Below are positions 27,454 to 38,329 of a stretch of 64,000 bases of DNA, piece after piece. The number at the start of each line of letters is the position of its first letter. Positions within the stretch are counted from its first letter, which is position 1. The position numbers and the translations under genes are program-made. The notes below the pieces were generated by a model. The model worked only from the letters and a program-made list of their open reading frames with translations, was not told the origin of the DNA and ran no database searches. Source of the DNA: Arthrobacter beigongshangensis (GTDB lineage: Bacteria; Bacillota; Bacilli; Bacillales_A; Planococcaceae); assembly GCF_016820585.1 (NCBI RefSeq), contig NZ_JADHDX010000001.1, forward strand, positions 186,001 through 250,000. The letters run 5' to 3'.

Positions 27454-28689
27454 ATGGGAAAAAGACGTGTAGTCATAACAGGAATCGGAGCAATTTCTCC
27501 GGTCGGAAATTCGGCTGAGGAGTCATGGCAGTCGGTTTTAGCAGGGAAATCTGGTGTTGGGCCATTAACTAGGCTCGATAGCGACCAGTTTCCAGTAAAA
27601 GTAGCAGCGGAAGTAAAGGATTTTGACATAGAGGAGTATATCCCACGGAAAGACGCACGTAAAATGGACCGTTTCACGCATTACGCGTTAGCAGCTTCTG
27701 TCATGGCGATGAAAGATGCAAACCTTGAATTAGAAGGGGAATTGGCACTTCGGACAGGTGTGTGGATTGGTTCTGGAATCGGGGGGATGGAAACGCATGA
27801 GCAGCAATTTAAGACATTCCTTGAAAAAGGGTATCGTCGTGTGAGTCCATTTTTCGTTCCGATGATGATTCCTGATATGGCATCAGGTCAAGTATCGATT
27901 CATCTTGGTGCAAAAGGCATTAACTCTTGTACGGTAACGGCTTGTGCATCTGGTACAAATTCGATTGGGGATGCATTTGAAGTGATTCGTCGCGGGGATG
28001 CAGATGTGATGATTACGGGCGGGGCTGAAGCGCCGATTACAACGATGTCGGTTGCTGGTTTTTGTGCCAATACGGCGTTGTCATTAAATCCAGATCCAGC
28101 AACAGCTTCACGTCCGTTCGATGCAGAACGGGATGGCTTTGTTATTGGTGAAGGAGCAGGTATCCTAATTCTTGAAGAGTATGAACATGCGATAGCGCGT
28201 GGTGCAAAAATTTACGCTGAGCTAGTTGGCTATGGTTCAACGGGGGATGCACATCATATTACGGCACCAGCTCCGGGTGGAGAAGGCGGCGCACGCGCAA
28301 TGGCTCAGGCGATTGAACAAAGCGGCATCGCTCCGGATCAAATCGACTACATTAATGCACATGGAACGAGCACGCCGTATAATGATTTATTCGAAACGAT
28401 GGCAGCTAAAACCGTTTTCGGTGAACATGCGTATAAGCTTGCGATGAGTTCAACGAAATCAATGACTGGTCATTTATTAGGTGCGGCAGGTGGATTGGAA
28501 GCTATTTTCACAGTAAAGGCTTTGCAGGAAGGTATTTTGCCACCGACAACTAATTTTGTCAATGCGGATCCTGAATGTGACCTTGATTATGTGACGGAGG
28601 GTGCGCGTAAGGCGGAGATCGAGTACGCAATGAGCAACTCACTTGGCTTCGGCGGACATAACGCTTCGCTTGTTTTTAAGAAAATTTAA
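27454..28689 (+). CDS. fabF: 3-oxoacyl-ACP synthase II (FabF)
   Basis: A 411-aa elongating condensing enzyme. C164 ([10 protein letters not shown]) is the nucleophile. Histidines near 303 (NAHGTSTP) and 340 ([11 protein letters not shown]) complete the Cys-His-His triad. The [10 protein letters not shown] end is typical. It extends acyl-ACP chains after FabH. GAAGGGAAG lies before ATG 27454. A terminator follows directly, then repeat array 2. Confidence 0.97.
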   Translation: MGKRRVVITGIGAISPVGNSAEESWQSVLAGKSGVGPLTRLDSDQFPVKVAAEVKDFDIEEYIPRKDARKMDRFTHYALAASVMAMKDANLELEGELALRTGVWIGSGIGGMETHEQQFKTFLEKGYRRVSPFFVPMMIPDMASGQVSIHLGAKGINSCTVTACASGTNSIGDAFEVIRRGDADVMITGGAEAPITTMSVAGFCANTALSLNPDPATASRPFDAERDGFVIGEGAGILILEEYEHAIARGAKIYAELVGYGSTGDAHHITAPAPGGEGGARAMAQAIEQSGIAPDQIDYINAHGTSTPYNDLFETMAAKTVFGEHAYKLAMSSTKSMTGHLLGAAGGLEAIFTVKALQEGILPPTTNFVNADPECDLDYVTEGARKAEIEYAMSNSLGFGGHNASLVFKKI

Positions 28690-28696
28690 GATGTAT

Positions 28697-28730
28697 TGGG
28701 CGTCCCAGTTAAATGGGGCGTCTTTTTTGA
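28697..28730 (+). terminator. Terminator after fabF
   Basis: GGGCGTCCCA and TGGGGCGTCT pair as a 10-bp RNA stem with three G-U pairs around GTTAAA, followed by T residues. It lies just before the repeat array. Confidence 0.7.
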
Positions 28731-28754
28731 TTTGAGTGAGGAGTGGGGTGTTTG

Positions 28755-29770
28755 TCATTACAGTTCGACATTTTATCCTTACAGTTTGTGCGTTTACACT
28801 GACAGTTCTGCGTTTTACTCTTACAGTTTACCTGTTTACACTGACAGTTCCGATTTACTCTTACAGTTCGCTCGCCTACTCTAACAGTTCTCCGTTTTAC
28901 TCTTACAGTTTGCCCGTTTACACTGACAGTTCCCATTTACTCTTACAGTTCGCTCGCCTACTCTAACAGTTCTCCGTTTTACTCTTACAGTTTGCCCGTT
29001 TACACTGACAGTTCCGTTTTACTCTTACAGTTTGCCCGTTTACACTGACAGTTCCCATTTACTCTTACAGTTCGCTCGCCTACTCTAACAGTTCTCCGTT
29101 TTACTCTTACAGTTCGCCCGTTTACACTGACAGTTCCGTTTTACTCTTACAGTTTGCCCGTTTACACTGACAGTTCCCATTTACTCTTACAGTTCGCTCG
29201 CCTACTCTAACAGTTCTCCGTTTTACTCTTACAGTTCGCCCGTTTACACTGACAGTTCCGTTTTACTCTTACATTTTACCTGCCTACTCTAACAGTTCTC
29301 CGTTTTAATCTTACAGCTTGCACGTTTACACTGACAGTTCCGATTTCCTCTTACAGTTTGCCTGCCTACTCTAACAGTTCTGCGTTTTCCTCTTACAGTT
29401 TGTCCGTTTACTCTGACAGTTCCGTTTTACTCTTGCAGTTCGCCTGTTTACACTGACAGTTCTCCGTTTTACTCTTACAGTTTGCCTGTTTACACTGACA
29501 GTTCCGATTTCCTCTTGCAGTTCGCCTGTTTACACTGACAGTTCCCATTTACTCTTAAAGTTTGCCCGTTTACTCTGACAGTTCCGTTTTACTCTTACAG
29601 TTTACCCGTTTACACTGACAGTTCCGATTTACTCTTACAGTTTACCCGTTTACACTGACAGTTCCGTTTTACTCTTACAGTTTACCCGTTTACACTGACA
29701 GTTCCCATTTTTCCTCTTAAAGTTCGCCAACCTACACTGACAGTCCATCAATTCACCATAATAGTTCCAC
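28755..29770 (+). repeat. ACAGTT tandem array 2 (about 1 kb)
   Basis: About fifty degenerate units share the core ACAGTT, spaced mostly 19 or 21 bases apart. Two unit types alternate: TTTACTCTTACAGTT and TTTACACTGACAGTT. They are joined by short linkers such as TGCCCG, TCCG and TCGCTCGCC. Longer blocks containing CGCTCGCCTACTCTAACAGTT recur at least four times between about 28850 and 29230, so a higher-order repeat has been amplified. It fills the gap between fabF (plus) and the 29856 gene and trpS (minus). Frames through it code for low-complexity peptides and I do not call genes. Confidence 0.92.
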
Positions 29771-29782
29771 CAGTCCTTCAAT

Positions 29783-29813
29783 AATAAAAGCCCCCTTCGT
29801 CTAAAAGGGGGCC
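29783..29813 (-). terminator. Terminator-like hairpin beside array 2
   Basis: On the minus strand GGCCCCCTTTT pairs with AAGGGGGCTTTT and runs into TTTTATTATT. It could end transcripts coming from trpS that read through the plus-strand 29856 gene. Confidence 0.6.
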
Positions 29814-29855
29814 ATGCAGTCATATAATTAAAGAAAATTCAAAGGAAGATGTACA

Positions 29856-31392
<1,537 letters not shown>

Positions 31393-31395
31393 AAA

Positions 31396-31424
31396 ATTAT
31401 AATACAACACTGATTGGTTTGCAA
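31396..31424 (-). promoter_or_regulatory. trpS promoter
   Basis: On the minus strand TTGCAA (31424-31419) and TATAAT (31401-31396) are separated by 17 bases. Transcription would start just ahead of the T-box stem I. Confidence 0.8.
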
Positions 31425-31443
31425 TAGACACGCTTCGTTTTAC

Positions 31444-31788
31444 TTAGAAATAATAAATAACAAGCCCAATCCCCATGACGATTAAAATAAGGGCGCCAGT
31501 TCCTAAAAATGGGGAAACGGGTGCTGAAAAAATTTCAGAGGGCGTTCGCATGGACATAACATCCTCCATTCGTCTCTTCGGTGTAAGCATTTTTCGCATT
31601 GTAACAGTGAATACATCAAAAAAACCAGTAGAAAATACAAAAATAACTAAACCAATAAACGTAATCGTCCCTCCGATAAGAAAAGATGAATTTATATAGG
31701 AGAGTAATGTCAGTTCTTTAAAATAGGCAAGCATAATCAAGACAATTACTAGATGTGCAATGAAGAAATTTCGAATCACTTTTTTCAT
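31444..31788 (-). CDS. DUF3899 membrane protein
   Basis: A 114-aa protein with three hydrophobic segments: about residues 7-24, 33-57 and 94-112. Between the second and third is a polar loop with T-V-T-M-R-K-M-L-T-P-K-R-R-M-E-D-V, then F-G/S-x-P-V-S-P-F. This matches the DUF3899 pattern found near opp/trpS loci in bacilli; the function is unknown. A GAGGTGAG site precedes ATG 31788. It is divergent from oppA. Confidence 0.7.
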   Translation of the reverse strand: MKKVIRNFFIAHLVIVLIMLAYFKELTLLSYINSSFLIGGTITFIGLVIFVFSTGFFDVFTVTMRKMLTPKRRMEDVMSMRTPSEIFSAPVSPFLGTGALILIVMGIGLVIYYF

Positions 31789-31955
31789 ATTCTCACCTCA
31801 ATTCTGAATAATAATATAGGATTACTACTAAAAAATCAATAAACTGCAGTTTATTCCGAAATCAGAAATATTGGAATATAACGTTATAAACGCTGATACA
31901 ATCAGTTTTTCAATAAAATATCTGTCGTAGAACACGATGAAATAGAAAAAAGGGA

Positions 31956-31983
31956 TGTACAACTAGAAGAATCATTGTATAAT
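31956..31983 (+). promoter_or_regulatory. oppA promoter candidate
   Basis: TGTACA (31956-31961) and TATAAT (31978-31983) are 16 bases apart, 45 bases before the oppA start. The -10 is perfect and the -35 is weak. Confidence 0.5.
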
Positions 31984-32027
31984 AATATTGTAAGTAGTTT
32001 TCAGACAATTTTGAGGAGGTCATTGAT

Positions 32028-33734
32028 TTGAAAAACCACAAATTTATGTGGCTTGTAAGCATTTTGCTTGTACTAAGCGCGTTCCTTGCGGCGTGTGGCG
32101 ACAAAACAGAAGATGCAGGCACTAAAGATCCAGTCAAAGAAGAAGACAAACCGGTTGCTGAGACTCCGGAAGCAGAACTACCACAAGTATTGAACCTGAT
32201 TGAATCTGCGGAAATTCCATCCATTGACTCATCAGTTTCAGAAGATGCTGTTGGTTTTAACGTACTAAACAACATCATGGAAGGGCTTTACCGTTTAGAC
32301 GCAGATAGCCTTCCAACACCTGGTATGGCTGATGGTGAGCCAGAAATTAGTGAAGACGGCTTAACGTATACGTTCAAACTTCGTGATGCACAATGGTCTA
32401 ACGGTACACCTGTTACTGCACATGACTTCGTCTATGCTTGGCAACGTGCAATCGATCCAGCTACTGGTTCTCCTTATGGACCATACTTGATGGCTGGTAT
32501 GATTAAAAATGCAACTGAAATCGGCGAAGGTACTGCAGAAATTGCAGATCTTGGTATTACAGCACAAGACGATAAAACACTTGTTGTTGAACTTGAACGT
32601 CCGGTTGCTTATTTCTTATCATTAATGTCTTTCGGAACATTCTATCCACTTAACGAAGAATTTGTAACTGCTCAAGGCGATGCATATGCATCTAATTCTG
32701 ACAGCATGATCTATAACGGCCCATTCTCATTAACTGACTGGGATGGTACGGGTAACTGGAAATATGTTAAAAACGAAAAGTACTGGGATGCTGCAACAGT
32801 ACAACTTGAAGAGATCGTTGTTGACGTTGTGAAAGAAACTTCAACAGCTGTTCAACTATATGAACAAGGTAAAAAAGACCGTGTAACACTATCTGCTGAA
32901 TATGCAATGCAATATCAAGATGATCCAAACATCATCAATGAGCTAGAAACAGCAGTATTCTATTTCAAATTGAATCAAGAACGTAATGGTGAAGCTACAC
33001 CACTTGCAAATGCAGATATTCGTAAAGCGCTTGCACGTGCATTCAATAAAGAAGAAATGGCAGAAGCAGTACTTGCAAACGGTTCTATTGCTGCTAACTT
33101 CCTAGTTGCATCAGACTTCACGTTTGATGAAAACGGTAAAGACTTCCGTGATTATAGCGGAGAGCACACTTCTTATAACCCAGAAGAAGCACTTGAATAC
33201 TGGGAAAAAGGTCTCGCTACACTTGGCGTAGACAGCTTAGAAATTGAAATTCTTGGTGGAGACACTGAAAACGCTAAGAAACAACAAGAATGGTTCAAAT
33301 CAGAATTCGAAAGAAACCTTCCAGGTTTGACAATCAAACTAAAAGAAGTACCTTTCGCAGTTCGTCTTGAGCTTGATGACACTAGTGATTACGATATTCA
33401 ATCAGCTGGATGGGGACCTGACTTCCAGGATCCAATCTCATTCATCGAATTGTTTGTAACAACTAGCCCGCAAAACAAAATGAATTACTCTAACCCTGCA
33501 TATGATGCGCTTGTAGAATCTACAAAAACAACACTTGCGAATGATCCAGTCGCACGTTTTGAAGCATTTGCAGAAGCTGAGAAATTACTTCTAGATGAAG
33601 ATACAGCTGTTATTCCACAGTACCAACGTGGAAGAATGGTTCTTATGAATCCTAATGTACAAGGTCTTGCTACACACCCATTCGGTGGAGACTACAGCTA
33701 CAAATGGACATATATGGCTCCAGAAGCGAAGTAA
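32028..33734 (+). CDS. oppA: Oligopeptide ABC transporter substrate-binding lipoprotein OppA
   Basis: A 568-aa extracellular lipoprotein. The signal peptide ends in the lipobox L-A-A-C with C23, followed by an acidic, Lys-rich linker. The remainder is the family 5 solute-binding fold, with Y-T-F-K-L-R-D-A-Q-W-S-N-G-T-P-V-T-A-H-D-F near residues 103-122. It captures peptides for OppBCDF. GAGGAGGT precedes TTG 32028. Codon use in this gene is smoother than in most neighbours (few rare codons), which fits high expression. A terminator separates it from oppB. Confidence 0.95.
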   Translation: MKNHKFMWLVSILLVLSAFLAACGDKTEDAGTKDPVKEEDKPVAETPEAELPQVLNLIESAEIPSIDSSVSEDAVGFNVLNNIMEGLYRLDADSLPTPGMADGEPEISEDGLTYTFKLRDAQWSNGTPVTAHDFVYAWQRAIDPATGSPYGPYLMAGMIKNATEIGEGTAEIADLGITAQDDKTLVVELERPVAYFLSLMSFGTFYPLNEEFVTAQGDAYASNSDSMIYNGPFSLTDWDGTGNWKYVKNEKYWDAATVQLEEIVVDVVKETSTAVQLYEQGKKDRVTLSAEYAMQYQDDPNIINELETAVFYFKLNQERNGEATPLANADIRKALARAFNKEEMAEAVLANGSIAANFLVASDFTFDENGKDFRDYSGEHTSYNPEEALEYWEKGLATLGVDSLEIEILGGDTENAKKQQEWFKSEFERNLPGLTIKLKEVPFAVRLELDDTSDYDIQSAGWGPDFQDPISFIELFVTTSPQNKMNYSNPAYDALVESTKTTLANDPVARFEAFAEAEKLLLDEDTAVIPQYQRGRMVLMNPNVQGLATHPFGGDYSYKWTYMAPEAK

Positions 33735-33758
33735 GAATTTGAAAGTTTGAAATCTCAT

Positions 33759-33803
33759 AGAAAAGAGAGTATATGGCCATTGCTGTCCATGTACTCTCTT
33801 TTT
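33759..33803 (+). terminator. Terminator between oppA and oppBCDF
   Basis: AAAAGAGAGTATATGG pairs with CCATGTACTCTCTTTTT. As an internal terminator it would let oppA mRNA exceed that of the membrane and ATPase genes. Confidence 0.85.
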
Positions 33804-33843
33804 CACTGAAATCAAACTGTCTCAAAATTCATTGTATTATCCT

Positions 33844-34018
33844 CGTTCAGCAGAAAACTTCCACTTCTATAAGTGGTGGGGTGAATGTAGTTTGGTCTAC
33901 TGTTCATCGGTTATCCTGAACGATGATAAAATCTCCGATGGATGTCACGGATTTTTAAGGGAGCTTTTCGAGCGTGTTCGAAAAAATCCGGACGCAATTA
34001 CGCTTTTGCGTAATTGAT
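33844..34018 (+). repeat. Hairpin-rich element copy 2 (divergent, with insert)
   Basis: A CGTTCAG / CTGAACG pair (33844-33850 and 33916-33922) encloses CCACTTCTATAAGTGG and a GGGGTGAATG core. The middle region retains GGATGTCACGGATTTTTAAG with a TTCGAGCGTGTTCGAA stem. Hairpin 3, CAATTACGC / GCGTAATTG, and ATTGAT end it. It lies between the oppA terminator and oppB. Confidence 0.75.
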
Positions 34019-34077
34019 TAGACTGTGAGAATTGAAAGTTTTATAGAGTGTATTGAAGATATTCAGGAGGTGCAAAC

Positions 34078-35007
34078 ATGGCAAAATATATTACTAAACG
34101 TGTAGTTTATATGTTCCTATCACTATTTCTCATAGCGTCATTTACATTTGTGCTTATGAAACTGCTTCCAGGTTCCCCGTTAGCTTCCGCAGCAAAATTA
34201 TCCATTGAGCAAAGGGAAGTTGTCTATGAAAAGTATGGCTTGAATGATCCAATTCCAGTGCAATATGTTCGGTATATGGGGAACCTAGCTAAAGGCGACT
34301 TCGGTGTATCATTCCAATATAAGAGTGCCGATGTAAAGGATTTAATTGTGAAAAAATTGAAATACTCAGCTCTATTAGGTAGCCAAGCACTTATTTTCGG
34401 GACGTTAATCGGAATTGTTCTTGGAATGATTGCAGCATTAAAACAAAATACAGTTTGGGATTACGGTAGTACAATTATTGCAATTATTGGTATATCCGTT
34501 CCCTCATTTGTTTTCGCAGTACTTTTACAATATGTCTTTGCAGTATGGCTCGAATGGCTGCCTGTAGGATTATGGGAAGGATGGAAGTCAAGTATTCTAC
34601 CATCTATCGCATTAGCTATGGGACCAGTTGCAATTGCTGCGAGGTTTATCCGTACGGAAATGATCGAGGTATTAAGTTCGGATTATATTTTGTTAGCAAG
34701 AGCGAAGGGCGCGAATGGCTTTGAAATCGCTTTCAAACATGCGTTTCGTAACGCGTTGATTCCGCTTATTACGATACTTGGCCCAGTTGCCGCAGGACTA
34801 TTGACAGGTTCTCTCGTTGTTGAGCAGATTTTCGCAGTACCGGGTATCGGTGAGCAGTTCGTAAAATCTATTAACTCGAATGACTTTGCCGTCATTATGG
34901 GGACGACGATATTCTTCTCCATTTTCTTAATTGTGATTATTTTAATCGTGGATATTTTATATGGGGTTATTGACCCGCGTATCCGTTTGTCTGGAGGTTC
35001 CAAGTAA
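34078..35007 (+). CDS. oppB: Oligopeptide ABC transporter permease OppB
   Basis: A 309-aa inner-membrane permease with six hydrophobic segments. The cytoplasmic EAA loop reads D-Y-I-L-L-A-R-A-K-G-A-N-G (about residues 202-214). It pairs with OppC to form the channel. AGGAGGTG precedes ATG 34078. Its stop codon overlaps the oppC start (TAATG), so translation is coupled. Confidence 0.95.
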   Translation: MAKYITKRVVYMFLSLFLIASFTFVLMKLLPGSPLASAAKLSIEQREVVYEKYGLNDPIPVQYVRYMGNLAKGDFGVSFQYKSADVKDLIVKKLKYSALLGSQALIFGTLIGIVLGMIAALKQNTVWDYGSTIIAIIGISVPSFVFAVLLQYVFAVWLEWLPVGLWEGWKSSILPSIALAMGPVAIAARFIRTEMIEVLSSDYILLARAKGANGFEIAFKHAFRNALIPLITILGPVAAGLLTGSLVVEQIFAVPGIGEQFVKSINSNDFAVIMGTTIFFSIFLIVIILIVDILYGVIDPRIRLSGGSK

Positions 35008-36026
35008 TGACGAATAATATGGAGAAATTACCGAAAGATTCATTTGAACAGATTACAGTCGATAGTTCACAAGCAGAAAAAATTTCAAAGCCAAGTTTAA
35101 GCTTTTGGCAGGATGCTTGGTTACGTATTCGTAAAAATAAAGCTGCGATTGTTAGTATGTTTATCCTCATTTTTATCGTGTTCATGGCTTTCGTTGGACC
35201 GTTTATGGTTGAGCATGATCCAGAGAATGTAAGAGTAACACATGCTAATTTACCACCAAAAGTGCCAGGTCTTGAAAAGTTAGGGATTTTTGATGGAGAG
35301 GGAAAACTTGGTTCAAAAACACTAGATCTTTATGAGTTGAAAAAAATAGATGAGTACTATTGGTTTGGAACGGACAGCCTTGGACGTGACCTATTTTCAC
35401 GTATATGGAAAGGGACACAAATTTCCTTGCTTATTGCTTTTGTAGCAGCTGTCATTGACGTTGTGATTGGTGTTATTTACGGTGGGATCTCCGGCTATTA
35501 TGGAGGAAGAACCGATGACATCATGCAGCGTATTGTTGAAATACTGGTTGGTATCCCAACGTTAGTTATCGTGATTCTCATGATTATGATTATGGAGGCA
35601 GGGATATTATCCATCATCATTGCGATAACGATAACCGGATGGATTGGGATGTCGCGGATTGTACGCGGACAAGTGTTGAAATATAAAAATATGGAGTTTG
35701 TCCTTGCAGCTAAAACACTAGGCGCAAGTAATACGCGTATTATTAGTAAGCACTTACTGCCGAATTTGATGGCAATCGTTATTATTAATATGATGTTCAC
35801 GATTCCGACTGCCATTTTCTTTGAGGCATTTTTAAGCTTCATCGGACTTGGACTGCAGGCGCCGCATGCATCACTAGGAACACTTATTAATGACGGGTAT
35901 AAGTTTATTGCGTATCAGCCATATATGCTATTATTCCCTTCATTGGTATTGAGTTTGCTCATGATTGCGTTCAACTTAATTGGAGACGGATTGCGTGATG
36001 CACTCGATCCGAAAATGAAAGATTAA
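35007..36026 (+). CDS. oppC: Oligopeptide ABC transporter permease OppC
   Basis: A 339-aa permease with a long cytoplasmic N-terminus, a first helix at about residues 48-68, and an extracellular region before the D-S-L-G-R-D-L-F-S-R motif (about 123-132). The EAA loop reads E-F-V-L-A-A-K-T-L-G-A-S. It is the partner of OppB. It starts on the last base of the oppB stop and is followed 14 bases later by oppD. Confidence 0.95.
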   Translation: MTNNMEKLPKDSFEQITVDSSQAEKISKPSLSFWQDAWLRIRKNKAAIVSMFILIFIVFMAFVGPFMVEHDPENVRVTHANLPPKVPGLEKLGIFDGEGKLGSKTLDLYELKKIDEYYWFGTDSLGRDLFSRIWKGTQISLLIAFVAAVIDVVIGVIYGGISGYYGGRTDDIMQRIVEILVGIPTLVIVILMIMIMEAGILSIIIAITITGWIGMSRIVRGQVLKYKNMEFVLAAKTLGASNTRIISKHLLPNLMAIVIINMMFTIPTAIFFEAFLSFIGLGLQAPHASLGTLINDGYKFIAYQPYMLLFPSLVLSLLMIAFNLIGDGLRDALDPKMKD

Positions 36027-36040
36027 AGGAGGAAAGCAAA

Positions 36041-37105
36041 ATGGAGAAAATTGTTGAAGTGAAAAACCTGGAGCTTTCCTTCCATACTTTTGCAGGTGAA
36101 GTGAAAGCAATCCAAGGTGTAAATTTTGAGGTGTTTAAAGGGGAAACGCTTGCCATTGTTGGTGAGTCGGGGTCAGGTAAATCGGTGACAACAAAATCGA
36201 TTATGCGACTTCTACCAAAATCGAGCACGGAGTATAAAAATGGTGAGATATTATTTGACGGAAAAGATCTGTTGAAAATATCTGAAAGAGATATGCAAAA
36301 AGTACGTGGAAAAGATATTTCGATGATTTTCCAAGATCCGATGACTTCACTTAATCCAACGATGCCAATTGGTAAACAGATTATGGAACCACTGTTTAAA
36401 CACCAAAAGCTTGGAAAAGGAGAAGCATGGAAAAAAGCAGTTGAATTGTTGGGTCTGGTCGGTATGCCACAACCAGAAATGCGTATGAAGCAATACCCTC
36501 ACCAATTCTCAGGTGGTCAACGTCAACGTATCGTTATCGCTGTTGCATTGGCGTGTAATCCGAAAATCCTTATTGCAGATGAGCCGACAACGGCACTCGA
36601 CGTGACGATTCAAGCCCAAATCCTTGAATTGATGAAGGATTTACAGAAAAAGATTGATACGTCGATTATCTTTATTACACATGACCTTGGTGTCGTGGCA
36701 AACGTTGCGGATCGTGTAGCCGTTATGTATGGTGGGCGGATTGTAGAAGTGGGGACGGTGGATGAAATCTTCTATAACCCACAACACCCGTATACTTGGG
36801 GACTGCTAAGCTCAATGCCTTCACTAGATGCAACAGAAGAGAAGTTATATGCGATACCTGGTACGCCTCCGGATTTATTGAATCCACCAAAAGGAGATGC
36901 CTTTGCGCTGCGTAGTGAATATGCGATGAAAATCGATATGGAACAAGTGCCGCCGTTATTTAAAGTAAGTGAAACGCATTATGCTGCAACATGGTTACTC
37001 CATCCGGATGCGCCGCAAGTGGAACCACCAGTAGCAGTTATCGAACGTATGAAGAGATTCCCGGGTAGCCGCTATTACGAAGGCAATGCAGGAGGTGTTC
37101 AGTAA
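36041..37105 (+). CDS. oppD: Oligopeptide ABC transporter ATPase OppD
   Basis: A 354-aa ABC ATPase. Walker A is G-E-S-G-S-G-K-S near residue 40. The signature F-S-G-G-Q-R-Q-R lies near 157 and Walker [11 protein letters not shown] near 177. The C-terminal oligopeptide-family extension continues to the end. The extension lacks the usual C-x5-C-x7-C iron-sulfur cysteine pattern. AAAGGAGGAAAG precedes ATG 36041. The stop overlaps the oppF start by one base. Confidence 0.95.
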   Translation: MEKIVEVKNLELSFHTFAGEVKAIQGVNFEVFKGETLAIVGESGSGKSVTTKSIMRLLPKSSTEYKNGEILFDGKDLLKISERDMQKVRGKDISMIFQDPMTSLNPTMPIGKQIMEPLFKHQKLGKGEAWKKAVELLGLVGMPQPEMRMKQYPHQFSGGQRQRIVIAVALACNPKILIADEPTTALDVTIQAQILELMKDLQKKIDTSIIFITHDLGVVANVADRVAVMYGGRIVEVGTVDEIFYNPQHPYTWGLLSSMPSLDATEEKLYAIPGTPPDLLNPPKGDAFALRSEYAMKIDMEQVPPLFKVSETHYAATWLLHPDAPQVEPPVAVIERMKRFPGSRYYEGNAGGVQ

Positions 37106-38025
37106 TGGCTGAAAAATTACTTGAAATTAAAAACTTAAAGCAGTATTTTAATGTCGGTAAAAAGAATGAAGTACGTGCAGTTGATGACATTACATTTGAT
37201 ATTTATAAAGGTGAAACACTTGGGCTTGTAGGAGAATCAGGCTGTGGAAAATCAACAACAGGTCGAACTATTATCCGTTTGTATAATGCGACGGGTGGGG
37301 AAGTTATTTACGACGGTGTTGATGTCCATACAAAGAAATCGAGAACAGAGCTAAAGGCGTTTAATCGGAAAATGCAAATGATTTTCCAAGATCCCTATGC
37401 ATCATTGAACCCCCGCATGAAAGTGCTGGACATCATTGCAGAAGGGCTTGATATTCACGGCTTGGTGAAAAATCCAAAGGAGCGCACACAGCGTGTCCAT
37501 GAGCTTCTAGAAACGGTAGGATTGAACCGTGAGCACGCCAATCGTTATCCACATGAGTTTTCGGGCGGTCAACGCCAACGTCTTGGAATTGCACGTGCAT
37601 TAGCTGTTGAACCAGAATTCATCATTGCGGATGAGCCGATTTCCGCGTTAGATGTTTCCATTCAAGCGCAAGTCGTTAACTTGTTGAAAGAGCTCCAAGA
37701 GGAAAAAGGATTGACGTATTTATTCATCGCGCACGATTTGTCGATGGTCAAATATATCTCCGATCGAATCGGTGTGATGTATTACGGAAAACTTGTTGAG
37801 CTTGGTCCGGCTGAAACGTTATACACGGCACCGTTACATCCGTACACACAGTCCTTGCTATCCGCAATCCCGTTACCGGACCCTGACTACGAACGCAATC
37901 GGGTACGGAAAAGCTACGATCCAAAAGTGCATGAGTATAGTGAGGATGAAGAAGTGATCATGCGTGAAGTGACACCGGGACACTTTGTCCTTTGCTCACA
38001 ACGCGAATTTGAAACGTTTAACTAA
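37105..38025 (+). CDS. oppF: Oligopeptide ABC transporter ATPase OppF
   Basis: A 306-aa ABC ATPase with Walker A G-E-S-G-C-G-K-S near 39, the signature [10 protein letters not shown] near 152, Walker B and a C-terminal oligopeptide extension. It energises peptide uptake with OppD. The reading frame ends T-F-N-stop, where TTTAAC and the TAA belong to the start of element copy 3. The last residues and the stop codon therefore seem to be supplied by the repeat. Confidence 0.94.
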   Translation: MAEKLLEIKNLKQYFNVGKKNEVRAVDDITFDIYKGETLGLVGESGCGKSTTGRTIIRLYNATGGEVIYDGVDVHTKKSRTELKAFNRKMQMIFQDPYASLNPRMKVLDIIAEGLDIHGLVKNPKERTQRVHELLETVGLNREHANRYPHEFSGGQRQRLGIARALAVEPEFIIADEPISALDVSIQAQVVNLLKELQEEKGLTYLFIAHDLSMVKYISDRIGVMYYGKLVELGPAETLYTAPLHPYTQSLLSAIPLPDPDYERNRVRKSYDPKVHEYSEDEEVIMREVTPGHFVLCSQREFETFN

Positions 38026-38211
38026 ATTCAGCAGAAATAATCCACTTCTATAAGTGATGGGATAATGCTAGATATACCTTCAAATTTAGTGGGGGTTCAA
38101 ACCCTAGCTGAATTAAGTTAAGCCTCCGGCGGATGTCACAAATTTTGAAGGGAGTTAATTGCGCAAGCGCAATTCAAAATTTGGACGCAATTACGCCGAG
38201 CCGTAATTGAT
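38017..38211 (+). repeat. Hairpin-rich element copy 3 (full, with insert)
   Basis: The most complete copy. TTTAACTAAATTCAGC opens it, and ATTCAGC (38026-38032) pairs with GCTGAAT (38107-38113) around the structured insert. AGCCTCCGGCGGATGT follows. Hairpin 2 has AAATTTTGAA / TTCAAAATTT arms and an inner AATTGCGCAAGCGCAATT. Hairpin 3, CAATTACGC / CGTAATTG, and ATTGAT close it. It overlaps the end of oppF. Confidence 0.85.
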
Positions 38212-38230
38212 TAAGAAATAAGCAGTAAGG

Positions 38231-38265
38231 CGGCCGGTTTTCGACAAGAGAACCGGTCTTTTCAT
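38231..38265 (+). terminator. Terminator after the opp operon
   Basis: GGCCGGTTTTC and GAGAACCGGTC pair around a short loop, followed by TTTTC. It lies just after element copy 3. Confidence 0.7.
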
Positions 38266-38329
38266 GTTTTTCTCTATTATTCGTCTAGCTGCTTTGTTAG
38301 AATGAAAGAATAGGAAGGTCGGTGTGAAT

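Noticed and set aside
28696..28966. Overlapping open frames on both strands in array 2
   Set aside because: Low-complexity translations in several frames at once, a product of the ~20-bp repeat rather than coding selection.
28755..29770. CRISPR array
   Set aside because: Units are ~20 bp with no distinct unique spacers of constant length, and no cas genes are in the window.
33832..34017. 61-codon frame inside element copy 2
   Set aside because: It reads through the hairpins of a repeated non-coding element and is not preserved in the other copies.
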